A DNA stretch of 42,360 nt from JBLKSS01 sp047607725 (GTDB taxonomy: Bacteria > Pseudomonadota > Gammaproteobacteria > Enterobacterales > Enterobacteriaceae): NCBI RefSeq assembly GCF_047607725.1, contig NZ_JBLKSS010000122.1, forward strand, positions 1-42,360. Direction: 5' to 3'. The stretch's first letter is position 1; each line of letters begins with the position of its first letter. The position numbers and the translations under genes were made by a program. Positions 22,811-32,894 of the stretch are shown in pieces. A model generated the notes under the pieces. It had not been told where the DNA came from and did no database searches. It worked only from the letters and a program-made list of their open reading frames with translations.

Positions 22811-25800
22811 TTACTCTCCCAGCAGCTTTTCCCTGTCCCGCACCAGTTCGCGCTCAAATTGATGCAACCGTTCCCGTTGCAGGTTTTCATGCACAACCTG
22901 CCGCACCGCCGCATCATCCGGCTGTCGTACCGGTTGGGTGGCCACCTTTTGAATGGCCTGCACCTGTTCCGGCGTCGGGGTGTCGGGCGTTTTACCTGTC
23001 CGGCTCAGAATAGCATTGATCGATTCAGGTCGCAGGGCTGGGGAAGCCGTTTTCTGCCCGAAAGCTTTCGCCACTTTCTCAGCCTGCTTTTCAAGTGCAC
23101 GGCGCATCTCTGCCAGTCCGTCCTGCGGCACAGGCGGTAAATCAGGCAATGGGGGCGATGTACCCGCCCCCGCAGGGATATCAGCCCAGAGTTTCCCGCC
23201 GGTCATCGCCCTCGGATTGTGTGGCACAGCCTGACCCGACAACCTCACCACCACACCACTGTGCGGATGGGCAGCGGCCAGACGAATACCTGCCGTCATG
23301 GAGGTCGCCATCCGGGTTTCCCCGTTCTGGCTGCGCTGCAACGCGGCAAAAACGGCGTCCTCGCTGCCTTCGCGTCTCGCCCGCCCACTGCCCCAGAGGT
23401 CAGTCGTGACGCCACCCCGCCCCAGCGGAGCCAGCCAGACCCCCGCACCTTTGCCATTGGCATCATAGACCGGTAACGCCACATAGAACTGGGGAGAGGT
23501 TTTTCCCCGCCGCACGAACTGCCCCAGGCTCTCACCGGTCAGACCTGAGGCCGCCAGCAGCGCGCGCCCCTGTGCCACACTTGCCAGCGGTTTTCCCTGC
23601 GCCAGTAGCGTTCGCGCCTGCTGGCGCTGCCGGTCATCGCTCTGCATCAGGATATCGTGCGCGGTGCCGCCGCTCTCAGTTTTATCCAATGCACTCAACC
23701 ATGCTGCCCGGTTATCGGTATACACCTGCACATGCTGCTTGGCCCGCGACAACGCCACATACGCCGAAGCGGGATTGACCATCTGCCGGCGGCCGCCTTC
23801 CGTACCTTCCAGTGCGATAACAAAGGCTTCGCTCGCCCCCTGAGCGCCATGCGCGGTCACGGCATAGGCTAAATCTATATGCCCGTGCGCCTTCTCTTTG
23901 CCCGGCATCAGCGTCCGGGTTTGTCTGCCGTCACTGAGTACCAGCGTTTCCGCATTAACCGACTGCACCTGCCACACGCTATTGGCAACAAAGCCCTGCT
24001 CGCTGTCGCTTTTGCTAAAACGCATCCGGTCGCCCACGCTTACCGTAACAGTCCCCGTCTGGTAAAGCGTTATCCCTTCCCGGCTGGCCTCGCGGGGCGA
24101 AAGCGTCTGTGTCCGGCCCTGCGTATCGCGCAGCGTCACGGTATCACTTTTCGTATCGATATCGGCAATCTGCCAGTAGCGTTGACCTTTTAACGCCAGC
24201 GCTGTTCTGTGCGCTTCCCATGTCGCCAGCTTCCGTAGCGCCCCCTCGGGCAGGTTGGTATTCATCAGCACCGGCACCACCACTGCCTCGCCCTCCAGCT
24301 CGCCCCGTTGCGCGCGCGCATCATGGATAGCGGCGTTAATGGCCCGACGGTCATCATTCAAATGGGTAATAATTAACGTCGTGTCACGCGCCGAGGGTGT
24401 GCGGCCCAAATAGTCCTGTACTATCGCATCCCGTACACTTTCTGGTCTCCCCCTGTCGGGCGTTGAGGCTGCCTGAGGAGTAAGACAGGCATTTTCGCCC
24501 TTTTTCTGCGGAGCAATCTCCATCACCGACGATGTGTGTATCCATGCCCCCGGCGCTCTGGGAACGCTTTGCGGTGTCACCTGTGCCACGCACACCAGCG
24601 CCCCGGCGCTATCCCCCGCTATCATCCGGTAAATCGCCGGTTTCAGTGCCTGCGTCTGGCGCACTATCTCTTTCATCACCGCCATATCCGCCGCACTGCG
24701 GCCCTGTTGCAGCCGGAACGGTTGCCCGGCGGCCACCGGCTGAAGTTGTGCACTGTCACCGCTGACCACCGCCCGCCCCCGGCATGAAGCAATCAGCGCA
24801 CAGGCTTTTGCCATCTCGGCATTACCAATCATCGATGCTTCATCCACGACAAACAGGGTATTGGCGTAATTAACCTGCTCGCCCCGGGCGGTTTTCTGAC
24901 CCTCGTCATACAGAAACGAGGCCAGCGTCTGCGCATTGACCCCCGCCGCCTGCATCTCACCCACCGAGCGATGGGTGGGCGCAAGGCCGATAACCTGCGG
25001 TCGCTGGCGCTCAGGGAGCGTCGCCAGTGCATCCAGCACCGCCCGGAACTGCGTGGTTTTCCCTACCCCGGCATACCCCTGCACCAGGACAAAACGGTCA
25101 GGGGTTTCCAGTATAAGCCGCGTCGCCGCCTGCTGGCCGGCAGTCAGGCCACGTAGCGTTTCCGGGGGCACCGCCGTCATCAGCGGCGCAACGGCGTCCT
25201 TTCCTTCGGCCATGTGCCTGAGAATGCTCTTCTCGTTTTCAAAACTCGTCCGCGCAACCAGCAGGTGAGTCCCGAAGCCGGGCGCAACATCAATTGCAAT
25301 CAGCTCGCCCCGCTTGACCTGAGACGCTATCGTCCGCTCAACGTCGTCCGCTGACGTCTTGCCAAACGTCACCGCTTCAGCAAGCAGCGCAGGGTAGGAA
25401 AACGCCAGCCCCTGCCGCTCCAGTGACGTCACCGCCAACGACAGCGCCTGCTCCGTGGGGGTATACAGCCCGGCTTTCTGGTGGGCGAGCGCCGCCGCCA
25501 GCGTCGTTTCTCCCGTCAGCGTCTGCAATTGTTCAATGCTACTCTGATAGTGCGGATTACGCGCCAGCTTTGCCAGCGTCTTCTCTTTCTCCACGGCGGA
25601 ATACAGCACGACCTTTTCACCGCTGCGGGCCAGCTGGTTAAGCGTCGGCTGGTCGAGGTCTCGCTGCGTCACGGCGGCAAACACCCTTGCCGTCGCTGAG
25701 ACGCTGGCCCCCAGCCCTTCCACGTAGCCCTGTCCCAGCTTGAGCGCCGAAAACACATCTCCGCCCGGCATAACCGTCAATGTGGATTTTTTCGCTACCC

Positions 25801-28033
25801 CAGACAGTTTGACCTCCCCCGATGGCAGCAGTCGCGCCCGCAGGTTATCCCCCGCCTGAAGTTTGCCTTCCGCTTCCCGAGCCAGCACGCGTATCCGTTC
25901 ACCGTCACTCACCGGCAATACGCCCGGCTGATACAGTGACCAGCGGCTGTCAAGCTGGCTGATTTTTTCCAACCGCCGCTCGCCCTGCCGGTTCAGCAGC
26001 AGGGTATTGGTTTGGGGAGCGACCCGGTCAATCACAAAACGCGAGCGCGTTTTCGTTTCATCATCCCAGCGCTCCATCACCATCCCGGCCCGGTAGCTGT
26101 CACGGGCTGTGCGCTGCTTGCCCGACAGCCAGACGGGCGTCAACATCGTCATCGTTTGCTCTGCCCGCCCTAATTCCCCCTGTGTTTTCAGCGCCTCACG
26201 CACGCAGTTCACCAGCGCCTGCTGGTCACGCGGGCCACTGACCTGCGCCACGCAGTCCAGACCCTGCCCCAGCGTGCGGACATAATCACGCGCCAGACGC
26301 TCAAAGCGTCGGACCTTATCCGCGTCACTGTAGACCGCCACCCCTACCGTCTGCGTCGTCTGATAGCGGTAGACCGGCGCAGCCTCCCGCAACACCGAAA
26401 GCGCGTTGCCCGTTCCCTTGCGCTGCTGGTTATCCATCAGCACCAGTTGTACATTGTGCCGCATCGCTTCACCGGTCAGGGTCACCATCTCCTTGAGCGT
26501 GAATTTTTCCGCCTGATCAACAATCAACGTGCTGTTAGGCACAAACATCACCGGGTCAGTGAGTCGCTGCCGGGTCGCCATCGGCGTTGCGTCAAGAGCA
26601 TCATACCGGGACAACGCCGCCGCACTGTGCCGGTCTGGCGTCATAATCTGCACCTCACGCCCCTGCGCACGGCTCAGACTGACCAGTTCGGCGACCCGCT
26701 CACACCGCACACTGGCACCGCCCAGACCGGACAGCACCGCGACCGGGGGGCCATCGGTCACCCACTGCCGCACGGCTGCCTGCGTCGCGTCCAGAGCGGG
26801 TAAACGCTCAGGACGCACCACCACGCCCTGCTGCCGTTGCTGCTGCACCAGTTCACGCAGAGTCAACTCATTCAGCAGATGAATATCAGACGTTAATGCG
26901 CCTTTTTCTCTGTCCAGAGGAATAATCCGCTGCTGTTCAATCGCTACGTCAATCCCCTTACGCACGGCATCAAAAACACCGGGTTCGGCGGGAAGCTGAC
27001 TGACGGTCTGGCTCAACAGCTCGGCATAGCTAAACTGCGTCTGCCGGTCAGCCAAAAGGGATAGCGCCTGCCCGACAGCCGTCTGTACCTGCTCCGGGCT
27101 GATGCTCGCGGGGACGTCTGATAGCGGCGTACTCAGGGTATTCTCCGTTGCCTGCGCCCGGTAGGCGGCCATATCAAAACCGGTCGCCTTGAGCCTTTCC
27201 CGCCATGTATTAACCAGCTCGAGCGGATCATAACGCGCCTTGTTGCGCCGTGTGTCGAGCGTGGCAACATCGCGGGATTTCAGGGAAGCGCCTTCGCCCG
27301 CTGCCGCGTCAATGGCCTGACTGCGCTTTGAGAACGCCGCCGTAGGCACGTCCACCATTTCCCACAGGCCATGCTTGCCGACCACCTCAACCCGGTAGCC
27401 CATCGTTTCCACCTGCTGGCGCAGCGTATGGCGGTAGAGCTGCCCCAGCGCAATCTGGTTTGCCAGCACCATTTCGGAAAAGCCGGTCTTGCCCACCCGG
27501 TCACTGGCGAGTGCCTGCCAGCGATCGCCGTGGCGGGTCACATTTGCCACCACCGCATGGGTATGCAACTGCGGATCAAGCTCACGTGAGGTGTCGTGAT
27601 TGAACAGGGCGGCCACAATATTACCGGTCAGTACCGTGGTGGACTGCCCCTCCTTCATGCTGCGCACGGCGGCCAGTCGCTCGACCTGCCCCAGCGCCAC
27701 ATTAACCGCCTGATGGTGAGCATCAATCAGACGTTTATCGCCGCCCAACATTGCCATGAGGGAAACACTTTTCGGTGCCGAGAAGGTTAAATCATAACCG
27801 GGCCTGTGCTGATTTTTACCGGCTTTGAGAAACGTCAGATCGCTACCGTCCGGCAACCGGCCTTCCAGTACCGCGGTAAAGGTTTTTGACTCAACCGGGC
27901 CACGCAGTCCCAGCATTTCCGCACCTTTGCCGTACCAGCGGTCGCCGACACTGCCCAGCACATAATAGTTATCCTGCTGGGTATAATAGCTGCTGGCCAT
28001 GCCAGCAGAGCGCACCTGACTGAAGCTCATCAT
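22811..28033 (-). CDS. traI: TraI conjugative relaxase-helicase
   Basis: An uninterrupted 1,740-residue protein (F TraI: 1,756). The N-terminal TrwC-type relaxase has Tyr16, Tyr17, Tyr23 and Tyr24 (SYYTQQDNYY), RPGYDLTFSAPKSVSLMAML, FNHDTSRELDPQLHTHAVVA with the metal-binding His triad, and VGKTGFSE. A degenerate helicase repeat carries GLGGASVR in place of a working Walker A. The active RecD-like helicase has GYAGVGKTT at about residue 985, FVVDEASMI at about 1,064 and VTAHGAQGASE near 1,460. The C-terminal TraI domain ends in a charged helical tail. TraI nicks oriT (not in this window), unwinds the strand and is transferred attached to it. Downstream traX follows within 35 bases. Confidence 0.97.
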   Translation of the reverse strand: MMSFSQVRSAGMASSYYTQQDNYYVLGSVGDRWYGKGAEMLGLRGPVESKTFTAVLEGRLPDGSDLTFLKAGKNQHRPGYDLTFSAPKSVSLMAMLGGDKRLIDAHHQAVNVALGQVERLAAVRSMKEGQSTTVLTGNIVAALFNHDTSRELDPQLHTHAVVANVTRHGDRWQALASDRVGKTGFSEMVLANQIALGQLYRHTLRQQVETMGYRVEVVGKHGLWEMVDVPTAAFSKRSQAIDAAAGEGASLKSRDVATLDTRRNKARYDPLELVNTWRERLKATGFDMAAYRAQATENTLSTPLSDVPASISPEQVQTAVGQALSLLADRQTQFSYAELLSQTVSQLPAEPGVFDAVRKGIDVAIEQQRIIPLDREKGALTSDIHLLNELTLRELVQQQRQQGVVVRPERLPALDATQAAVRQWVTDGPPVAVLSGLGGASVRCERVAELVSLSRAQGREVQIMTPDRHSAAALSRYDALDATPMATRQRLTDPVMFVPNSTLIVDQAEKFTLKEMVTLTGEAMRHNVQLVLMDNQQRKGTGNALSVLREAAPVYRYQTTQTVGVAVYSDADKVRRFERLARDYVRTLGQGLDCVAQVSGPRDQQALVNCVREALKTQGELGRAEQTMTMLTPVWLSGKQRTARDSYRAGMVMERWDDETKTRSRFVIDRVAPQTNTLLLNRQGERRLEKISQLDSRWSLYQPGVLPVSDGERIRVLAREAEGKLQAGDNLRARLLPSGEVKLSGVAKKSTLTVMPGGDVFSALKLGQGYVEGLGASVSATARVFAAVTQRDLDQPTLNQLARSGEKVVLYSAVEKEKTLAKLARNPHYQSSIEQLQTLTGETTLAAALAHQKAGLYTPTEQALSLAVTSLERQGLAFSYPALLAEAVTFGKTSADDVERTIASQVKRGELIAIDVAPGFGTHLLVARTSFENEKSILRHMAEGKDAVAPLMTAVPPETLRGLTAGQQAATRLILETPDRFVLVQGYAGVGKTTQFRAVLDALATLPERQRPQVIGLAPTHRSVGEMQAAGVNAQTLASFLYDEGQKTARGEQVNYANTLFVVDEASMIGNAEMAKACALIASCRGRAVVSGDSAQLQPVAAGQPFRLQQGRSAADMAVMKEIVRQTQALKPAIYRMIAGDSAGALVCVAQVTPQSVPRAPGAWIHTSSVMEIAPQKKGENACLTPQAASTPDRGRPESVRDAIVQDYLGRTPSARDTTLIITHLNDDRRAINAAIHDARAQRGELEGEAVVVPVLMNTNLPEGALRKLATWEAHRTALALKGQRYWQIADIDTKSDTVTLRDTQGRTQTLSPREASREGITLYQTGTVTVSVGDRMRFSKSDSEQGFVANSVWQVQSVNAETLVLSDGRQTRTLMPGKEKAHGHIDLAYAVTAHGAQGASEAFVIALEGTEGGRRQMVNPASAYVALSRAKQHVQVYTDNRAAWLSALDKTESGGTAHDILMQSDDRQRQQARTLLAQGKPLASVAQGRALLAASGLTGESLGQFVRRGKTSPQFYVALPVYDANGKGAGVWLAPLGRGGVTTDLWGSGRARREGSEDAVFAALQRSQNGETRMATSMTAGIRLAAAHPHSGVVVRLSGQAVPHNPRAMTGGKLWADIPAGAGTSPPLPDLPPVPQDGLAEMRRALEKQAEKVAKAFGQKTASPALRPESINAILSRTGKTPDTPTPEQVQAIQKVATQPVRQPDDAAVRQVVHENLQRERLHQFERELVRDREKLLGE

Positions 28034-28258
28034 AAGCGGTGAATCTCCGGGATATCGTCTATCAACCTTTATTTAGTATTTTCAGCCGCTACAATCAGCG
28101 CTTGAGCTATTACCTTATTTTTGTGACCGGAAGGATGGGTTAATGTCTGGCAATAAGCCTAAAGGCTATATCAATGCCGTTACTGATAACCTTTTTCTTG
28201 TTCCTCCAACAAGGCGGCGCCTGAATTTACTACGATGGTCAACGCAATGCTTCAAATA
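28034..28258. other. Intergenic region upstream of traI
   Basis: A 225-base spacer separates the recX stop from traI. It is AT-rich at its right end and carries a weak ribosome-binding site before traI (GGAG 11 bases from the ATG). No hairpin terminator or operator was recognised, so whether traI has its own promoter is unknown. Confidence 0.35.
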
Positions 28259-28672
28259 TCATATCCATCGCAAACCCCTTGTACTGAAGATATCTGATTT
28301 GTTTATTTTTTCTTTCGGATCAGCAGGTAAAGTATCACCAAACTTTCTGGCTCTGGCTTCTTTTGCCAATAGATACCAGTCAACATCGCTCTTTTCGATT
28401 TCCTGCTCTATGAGTTCTTGCGGAAACCCTTTTTGCCGAATCTCTTGTTTGATTCGCGTAGGACCATGCAATTTTTTGATATGCTTATCAAAAAGATAGG
28501 AGATCAAATGCGCATCATTGAGATAATGGTTCTCGGTCAGACGACGTAAAACATGCTCCACATCATCCATTTTTTCGGTGAGTCTGCCCAACTGCCGGTT
28601 CATATCACCAGATGAGTAATTCTTTTTTGCCAGCAAAGATACCGCATAGTCATATAATTCCTGTTCAGTCAT
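28259..28672 (-). CDS. RecX-family regulatory protein (plasmid-borne)
   Basis: This 137-residue protein has the three-repeat helical plan of RecX: YDYAVSLLAKKNYSSGDMNR, then EHVLRRLTENHYLNDAHLIS and GPTRIKQEIRQKGFPQELIE, ending with a diverged third repeat. RecX binds RecA filaments and inhibits strand exchange and the SOS response. Chromosomal recX normally follows recA. Here the gene overlaps the end of a DUF6880-like gene by ATGA and sits between traD and traI, where F carries only trbH. A plasmid RecX could prevent SOS induction by incoming single-stranded DNA, comparable in logic to PsiB; that is inference. The last about 20 residues fit the family poorly. Confidence 0.78.
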   Translation of the reverse strand: MTEQELYDYAVSLLAKKNYSSGDMNRQLGRLTEKMDDVEHVLRRLTENHYLNDAHLISYLFDKHIKKLHGPTRIKQEIRQKGFPQELIEQEIEKSDVDWYLLAKEARARKFGDTLPADPKEKINKSDIFSTRGLRWI

Positions 28673-30069
28673 GGATGATTCCTTTCGTAGAAAATACCGT
28701 CTTTCCCCACAGATAATCCCTGAATTTTCTCTACCATCGCCGACCAGAGTGCCGTTTTACGTTTGTGTTGCTCATAGAGAGCCCTGAAGTAGGCCACTGT
28801 TCCCGTGAGTTGTGGACTGTCTTCCAGACCTTCACTGTAATGAATGGCTTTTTTCATATCTGAGGCGGCATAGCTGTAATATTTACTTTTTGCCTGATGA
28901 ATGGTGGATTCAACCAAAAGACGACGTAGTAACGTGGCAGCGAGGGCATAACCGTGTTGATACAATGTGCTGGATAATGTTCGGATAAATGAACTTGAGA
29001 GATAGGCAAGGGAACTGGCAAGCTCTTCTTTTGGCGTACCAGTAACGCAGCTGTCAACTAAATCAAATCTCGCCACATCTGAGGCGAAAGATATATAAGG
29101 CATCAACCCTTTTTCTTTTGCAATATTCAAAAACGTCTGAATATTATCGTCTTCTTTTCCACTGGCTGTTTTGTACAACCGATAAAAACGAGTATCACAC
29201 CGCAAAGAAAAGGCGACAATTGATTTCTCCATAGCCTCATCACGTTGTCCATCTTCAATAAGAGCAGTAATCAATAATTTATCCCATGTGGTTTTATCTG
29301 AATATTGTTTTTCACCTTCCCGTTCCATATAAAACAATAGTTCAATGGCCTCACCCGGCCTCACTTCTTCTATGAGTAATTTTGCATAATCAAAATAGTG
29401 TTCAGAACGACAGAATTGACCTTTCTTTAAGGCTTCTGACAGAAAATGAGTATCCCTTACGAGCAAACTGATATCTAATGCTTCACGGTGACATTTTTTT
29501 TCATAATACATGTCCCGTATTGTACGTAAAACATCCGCACCCAAAACGGCCCGATACGTTTTGTAAATCGCACATCCAAAATAATTTTCATTGCTAACAA
29601 AGTCAAATATCTTTTGGGCAAGGAATACGGGATCACCATTTTTTTGCGCAACCACGGCTTTCATCCACGCGTCCAGCACAACGGAGTAGTAGTCCATCCA
29701 GCTTCCGCTGGATGTGTCCGAGTTCTCACTGAATCTCTCAAACTCAAGTATGATTTTTACACTCAGGCGTTCCACCTGCTCCGGGAGTGTACCTGCTACC
29801 CTCTCCAGTGGTTGAGCAATACTGCGTGTCAGATGGTCATAAAATGCATCCGCCTCGTAGTAATCATAAAAACGTTTGCTTTTAGACTGCCTGCCGTACT
29901 CTTTTTCAATACCTTTGAGTATATCTTCGTCGGATAACAAATAGCCATTCACCAGTGTCAACTTGGCTTCTTTATTATCCTTTATCAATTCTTGAATAAT
30001 ATTAACCAACGTTTCATGGCTCATGCTGTTTAATAATTCATTCTGTTTTTTACTCAATCCGGTTGCCAT
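28669..30069 (-). CDS. DUF6880-like helical-repeat protein
   Basis: The 466-residue protein starts at ATG 30,069 after a strong GGAGGGG. It is almost entirely helical, with TPR-like stretches such as CHREALDISLLVRDTHFLSE, VRPGEAIELLFYMEREGEK and ALAATLLRRLLVESTIHQAK. The N-terminal segment (SHETLVNIIQELIKDNKEAK) and overall plan resemble DUF6880, an uncharacterised family sometimes linked to SWIM zinc-finger proteins; no zinc finger is seen here. There is no signal peptide or membrane helix. Its stop overlaps the recX-like start, so the two are translationally coupled. AT-rich composition and position between traD and traI suggest insertion of a two-gene cassette. No function can be assigned. 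Confidence 0.62.
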   Translation of the reverse strand: MATGLSKKQNELLNSMSHETLVNIIQELIKDNKEAKLTLVNGYLLSDEDILKGIEKEYGRQSKSKRFYDYYEADAFYDHLTRSIAQPLERVAGTLPEQVERLSVKIILEFERFSENSDTSSGSWMDYYSVVLDAWMKAVVAQKNGDPVFLAQKIFDFVSNENYFGCAIYKTYRAVLGADVLRTIRDMYYEKKCHREALDISLLVRDTHFLSEALKKGQFCRSEHYFDYAKLLIEEVRPGEAIELLFYMEREGEKQYSDKTTWDKLLITALIEDGQRDEAMEKSIVAFSLRCDTRFYRLYKTASGKEDDNIQTFLNIAKEKGLMPYISFASDVARFDLVDSCVTGTPKEELASSLAYLSSSFIRTLSSTLYQHGYALAATLLRRLLVESTIHQAKSKYYSYAASDMKKAIHYSEGLEDSPQLTGTVAYFRALYEQHKRKTALWSAMVEKIQGLSVGKDGIFYERNHP

Positions 30070-30229
30070 GTCCCCTCCATAAAACCTTTAAATAAAGATC
30101 GTAAACATTATTTCAATGGCACATCATTACTCCAAAGATGCAGGGATAGAAGTGCTTTAGCCTTACTGCCTGGTTCCTCTTCTGGATAGATGGCTGCATC
30201 TTGAAGTATTTTCAGTATAACTAAAAAAG
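30070..30229. other. Intergenic region between traD and the DUF6880-like gene
   Basis: A 160-base AT-rich spacer. It probably contains the promoter or ribosome-binding region of the recX cassette (GGAGGGG at its edge). No clear terminator was seen after traD. Confidence 0.35.
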
Positions 30230-32353
30230 TCATAAATCAAGACTCCTATCACTGCGTTCACGCTGCCCGTGATTAATATTGATGTCCTCCTGACGTTGAC
30301 GGGTAGGAATTTTTTTCTGCCATGCCTCAAACGCCGCAGCATTGACGAGTTCCCCGTCCGCAGTCACACCATCGGGACACAGGGCAGTGTCTAGGGCTTC
30401 CGGCTGCGTAGTCGTGGGTAATGGCAACATATGCCCCCCTACAGCCTCGGCAGCCTGATCTCCACTGCGGTTTGCCGAATCCGTAACAGACCCGGAGACC
30501 GCAGCGGGTACAGTATCCTCAGATTCCGACAGCGGACCTTGATTAAAAAGCATGTGAATCTGCGCCCGCTCATGCTCTCGCTTTTCAATCGCCGCCATCA
30601 GGCGGGCATCCGCCTCATGATTAAACTTTCTCGCAATAAAGCTCGGTGCCACCTGAGCATGACTCTGGTATTTCATCGACATCTTGACCACCGGATAGGG
30701 ACCGGGCAAGGTAACGAAACAGGTTAAATCCGGCAATGACTGAATATCGGAATAACTCACCAATTGCACTCGCTCCATATCCTTACCCACAGATACCCCA
30801 TCTCTCACCGGATCGGCACCATAGGAAAACTGTTCACTGGCTTTCTGGATCTCGCGTTCGCCAATTTCACCCGCCGCAAATTCAGCCATTTCCTTTGTTG
30901 TTGCACGAAAAAAAGCACGGGTGTTCATCACATCAAACAGTGTCAACGCGCTTTTGGCACCGTAAATATCTTCAAGCTGGGCGTAAGACTGGAATCCCAG
31001 CACAAAACAACCACCAAATTTTCGCGCTTCCGGCAAAATTTCAACCAGATCGGGAAGCTTGTGCAGAGTTGGCAATTCATCAGCAAAGATCCACACCCGG
31101 CGCTGGCGATTTTCTCCCATTGCCAGCAAGCCACGGATCGCAATGGATAGCCACATGGATACCACAGGCTTGAGCGAGGCATGATTCGCCGCATCACTGG
31201 TAATAAATAGCCAGCCATTATCCCCCTCCTCACGCACCCCGCACATCCAGTCCCGAATGGTAAAAGATTCGCCGTTGTTCTCAATGCCCTGCATATAGCG
31301 CATAGCCTTGACATAATTAGTCAATACGCTACGAATAGAGATAGCAGTTTTTTCGATTTTTTCCTCAACCAGATTAGCCGAGGGCGAACCGCGTAAATAT
31401 TCGCGCAGACGGGATAGTTGAATAGACAACAACGTATCAAGTAACTTGCCATAACTGCGATCATCATCCTTACGCATCCGGTACGCTGCTTCTGCAAAAA
31501 TTGTACGCGCAGAGCCTTGCCAGAACGGATCTTCACTGTGTCCCATCGGGATCAGAGTATTAGCAACATTATCAAAATCAGGCAGGCTAAGACACTCAGC
31601 CCATAAATCCCATGCAGCACAACGAGCATCCAGAGGATTTAATATCTGGTCTTTTTTCGAATTAAAATAGTCCTTCACATAATCACATGAGCGATCATAG
31701 AGAATAACCATATCCCCACGTTTGCGAATATAATCGAGCAAAAAACGGATATACGTAGATTTCCCTGTCCCTACCGTTCCCACAAGACAAAAGTTCTGTA
31801 TCTCACTGTTTTTTATAATAGGCAAACGTCCAATTTTAATATCAGAAGCTTTACCATCACGTCGCAACATTCTGGCAACCTCTGTAGGACGATGACTTAA
31901 TGCTCGCCCCCCAGTCTGCTCATCTTCACTTTGTTTTTTTCCCTGATAGCCCAATATCCACCACGCCGAAAACAACGCGACCACACACACCACCGTCGCT
32001 ACAATCGCCGACATAAAAAAGACATGGAGCACTTGCTCCCCGCAGTATGTGGTATAGGCATCTTTTAAAATTTGTGACGGCGTATAGAGAAGTTTCCTCC
32101 CGTAGTAATCGAGATGATAAACAGGTTCAGAACGAAACAGGCTATGCATGGGGATAAGTGTTTTACACCACCAATACACTATCCCATTGACAAAATTTTG
32201 CCACGTCAATTGCCACATCATGGCAAGGCCAGCCACAAAAAAGAACAACAAAAAAAGACAATAAAAAATAATATTGCTGATTTGTCCGAACATGCGCAAA
32301 CGCATAAAGGCAATTTGGCCGCCTTGCGTCATATCCTTAGCATTAAAGCTCAT
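30230..32353 (-). CDS. traD: TraD type IV coupling protein
   Basis: This intact 707-residue protein (F TraD: 717) has two membrane helices (residues about 25-50 and 108-132), then the ATPase with Walker A GTVGTGKST near residue 193 and Walker B RVWIFADELPTLH near 422, and LGFQSYAQLEDIYG. TraD forms the hexameric pump that links the TraI-DNA relaxosome to the secretion channel. The C-terminal tail, which in F is rich in glutamine and acidic and binds TraM, here ends QRERSDRSLDL and is less acidic, so relaxosome specificity may differ. Its start overlaps the upstream small gene by four bases (ATGA). Confidence 0.95.
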   Translation of the reverse strand: MSFNAKDMTQGGQIAFMRLRMFGQISNIIFYCLFLLFFFVAGLAMMWQLTWQNFVNGIVYWWCKTLIPMHSLFRSEPVYHLDYYGRKLLYTPSQILKDAYTTYCGEQVLHVFFMSAIVATVVCVVALFSAWWILGYQGKKQSEDEQTGGRALSHRPTEVARMLRRDGKASDIKIGRLPIIKNSEIQNFCLVGTVGTGKSTYIRFLLDYIRKRGDMVILYDRSCDYVKDYFNSKKDQILNPLDARCAAWDLWAECLSLPDFDNVANTLIPMGHSEDPFWQGSARTIFAEAAYRMRKDDDRSYGKLLDTLLSIQLSRLREYLRGSPSANLVEEKIEKTAISIRSVLTNYVKAMRYMQGIENNGESFTIRDWMCGVREEGDNGWLFITSDAANHASLKPVVSMWLSIAIRGLLAMGENRQRRVWIFADELPTLHKLPDLVEILPEARKFGGCFVLGFQSYAQLEDIYGAKSALTLFDVMNTRAFFRATTKEMAEFAAGEIGEREIQKASEQFSYGADPVRDGVSVGKDMERVQLVSYSDIQSLPDLTCFVTLPGPYPVVKMSMKYQSHAQVAPSFIARKFNHEADARLMAAIEKREHERAQIHMLFNQGPLSESEDTVPAAVSGSVTDSANRSGDQAAEAVGGHMLPLPTTTQPEALDTALCPDGVTADGELVNAAAFEAWQKKIPTRQRQEDININHGQRERSDRSLDL

Positions 32354-32592
32354 GATAAATTCTCTTTTTTTATTTTTCCTTTAAATTGTTCTATGACTAC
32401 AATGAAGGTCGATAATTGATAACGCCCTATGTCAATACTAAAAATCACAATAGAAACCACTATCGACAGCAAAAAAACTCCAGAGAAAATCATAACTGCA
32501 TTTATTTTCTCTAAAAACATACACCAAAAACCAACAACAACCAAAATCAACGCATGCAAAACAATATAAAAAATTAATTTTCCCTTCAACAC
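32350..32592 (-). CDS. Small membrane protein in the traS position, second of two
   Basis: The 80-residue product has two strong hydrophobic helices (LIFYIVLHALILVVVGFWCM and AVMIFSGVFLLSIVVSIVIF) and a basic tail. GTG 32,592 is the given start, with no clear ribosome-binding site. The stop overlaps the traD ATG. It lies in the position that F uses for traS, the inner-membrane entry-exclusion protein, but no sequence signature ties it to TraS. Very AT-rich. Function is inferred from place and topology only. Confidence 0.55.
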   Translation of the reverse strand: MLKGKLIFYIVLHALILVVVGFWCMFLEKINAVMIFSGVFLLSIVVSIVIFSIDIGRYQLSTFIVVIEQFKGKIKKENLS

Positions 32593-32604
32593 AGTAATGA
32601 CTTT

Positions 32605-32874
32605 TTATTTCTTAAGAAAATCACTAGGCAAACATAAATACGCCGATCTTGCATTAGATGAACCAATAAAAACAATAAAAGAACAGCCAACAACAAACCA
32701 CACATCACTATTAACAACAAATCTCATCGAGATAAAATACCAAGTTATGACCAGAGCCATATATACTAATCCAGGCCAGCAACATTTCCATAATGTTGGA
32801 ATGGCCACATCATTGTTTGCCAATAATATCTTTAACTCTTCTGACTCCTTCAATATCAATTTGTGGGTTATCAT
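32605..32874 (-). CDS. Small membrane protein in the traS position, first of two (candidate entry exclusion)
   Basis: This 89-residue protein starts at ATG 32,874, with AGGGGA upstream, and lies 20 bases after traG. A soluble N-terminal segment (ITHKLILKESEELKILLANN) precedes two membrane helices (CCWPGLVYMALVITWYFISM and SDVWFVVGCSFIVFIGSS). Size and topology are shorter than F TraS (about 150 residues) but suitable for an inner-membrane exclusion factor that would recognise the TraG C-terminus of an incoming donor. The family is not recognised; the gene is AT-rich like the end of traG. Confidence 0.55.
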   Translation of the reverse strand: MITHKLILKESEELKILLANNDVAIPTLWKCCWPGLVYMALVITWYFISMRFVVNSDVWFVVGCSFIVFIGSSNARSAYLCLPSDFLKK

Positions 32875-32894
32875 AATAAATCCCCTATGGCAGA

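Noticed and set aside
28143..28499. 118-codon plus-strand frame upstream of traI
   Set aside because: It lies mostly antisense to the RecX-family gene and shows no motif.
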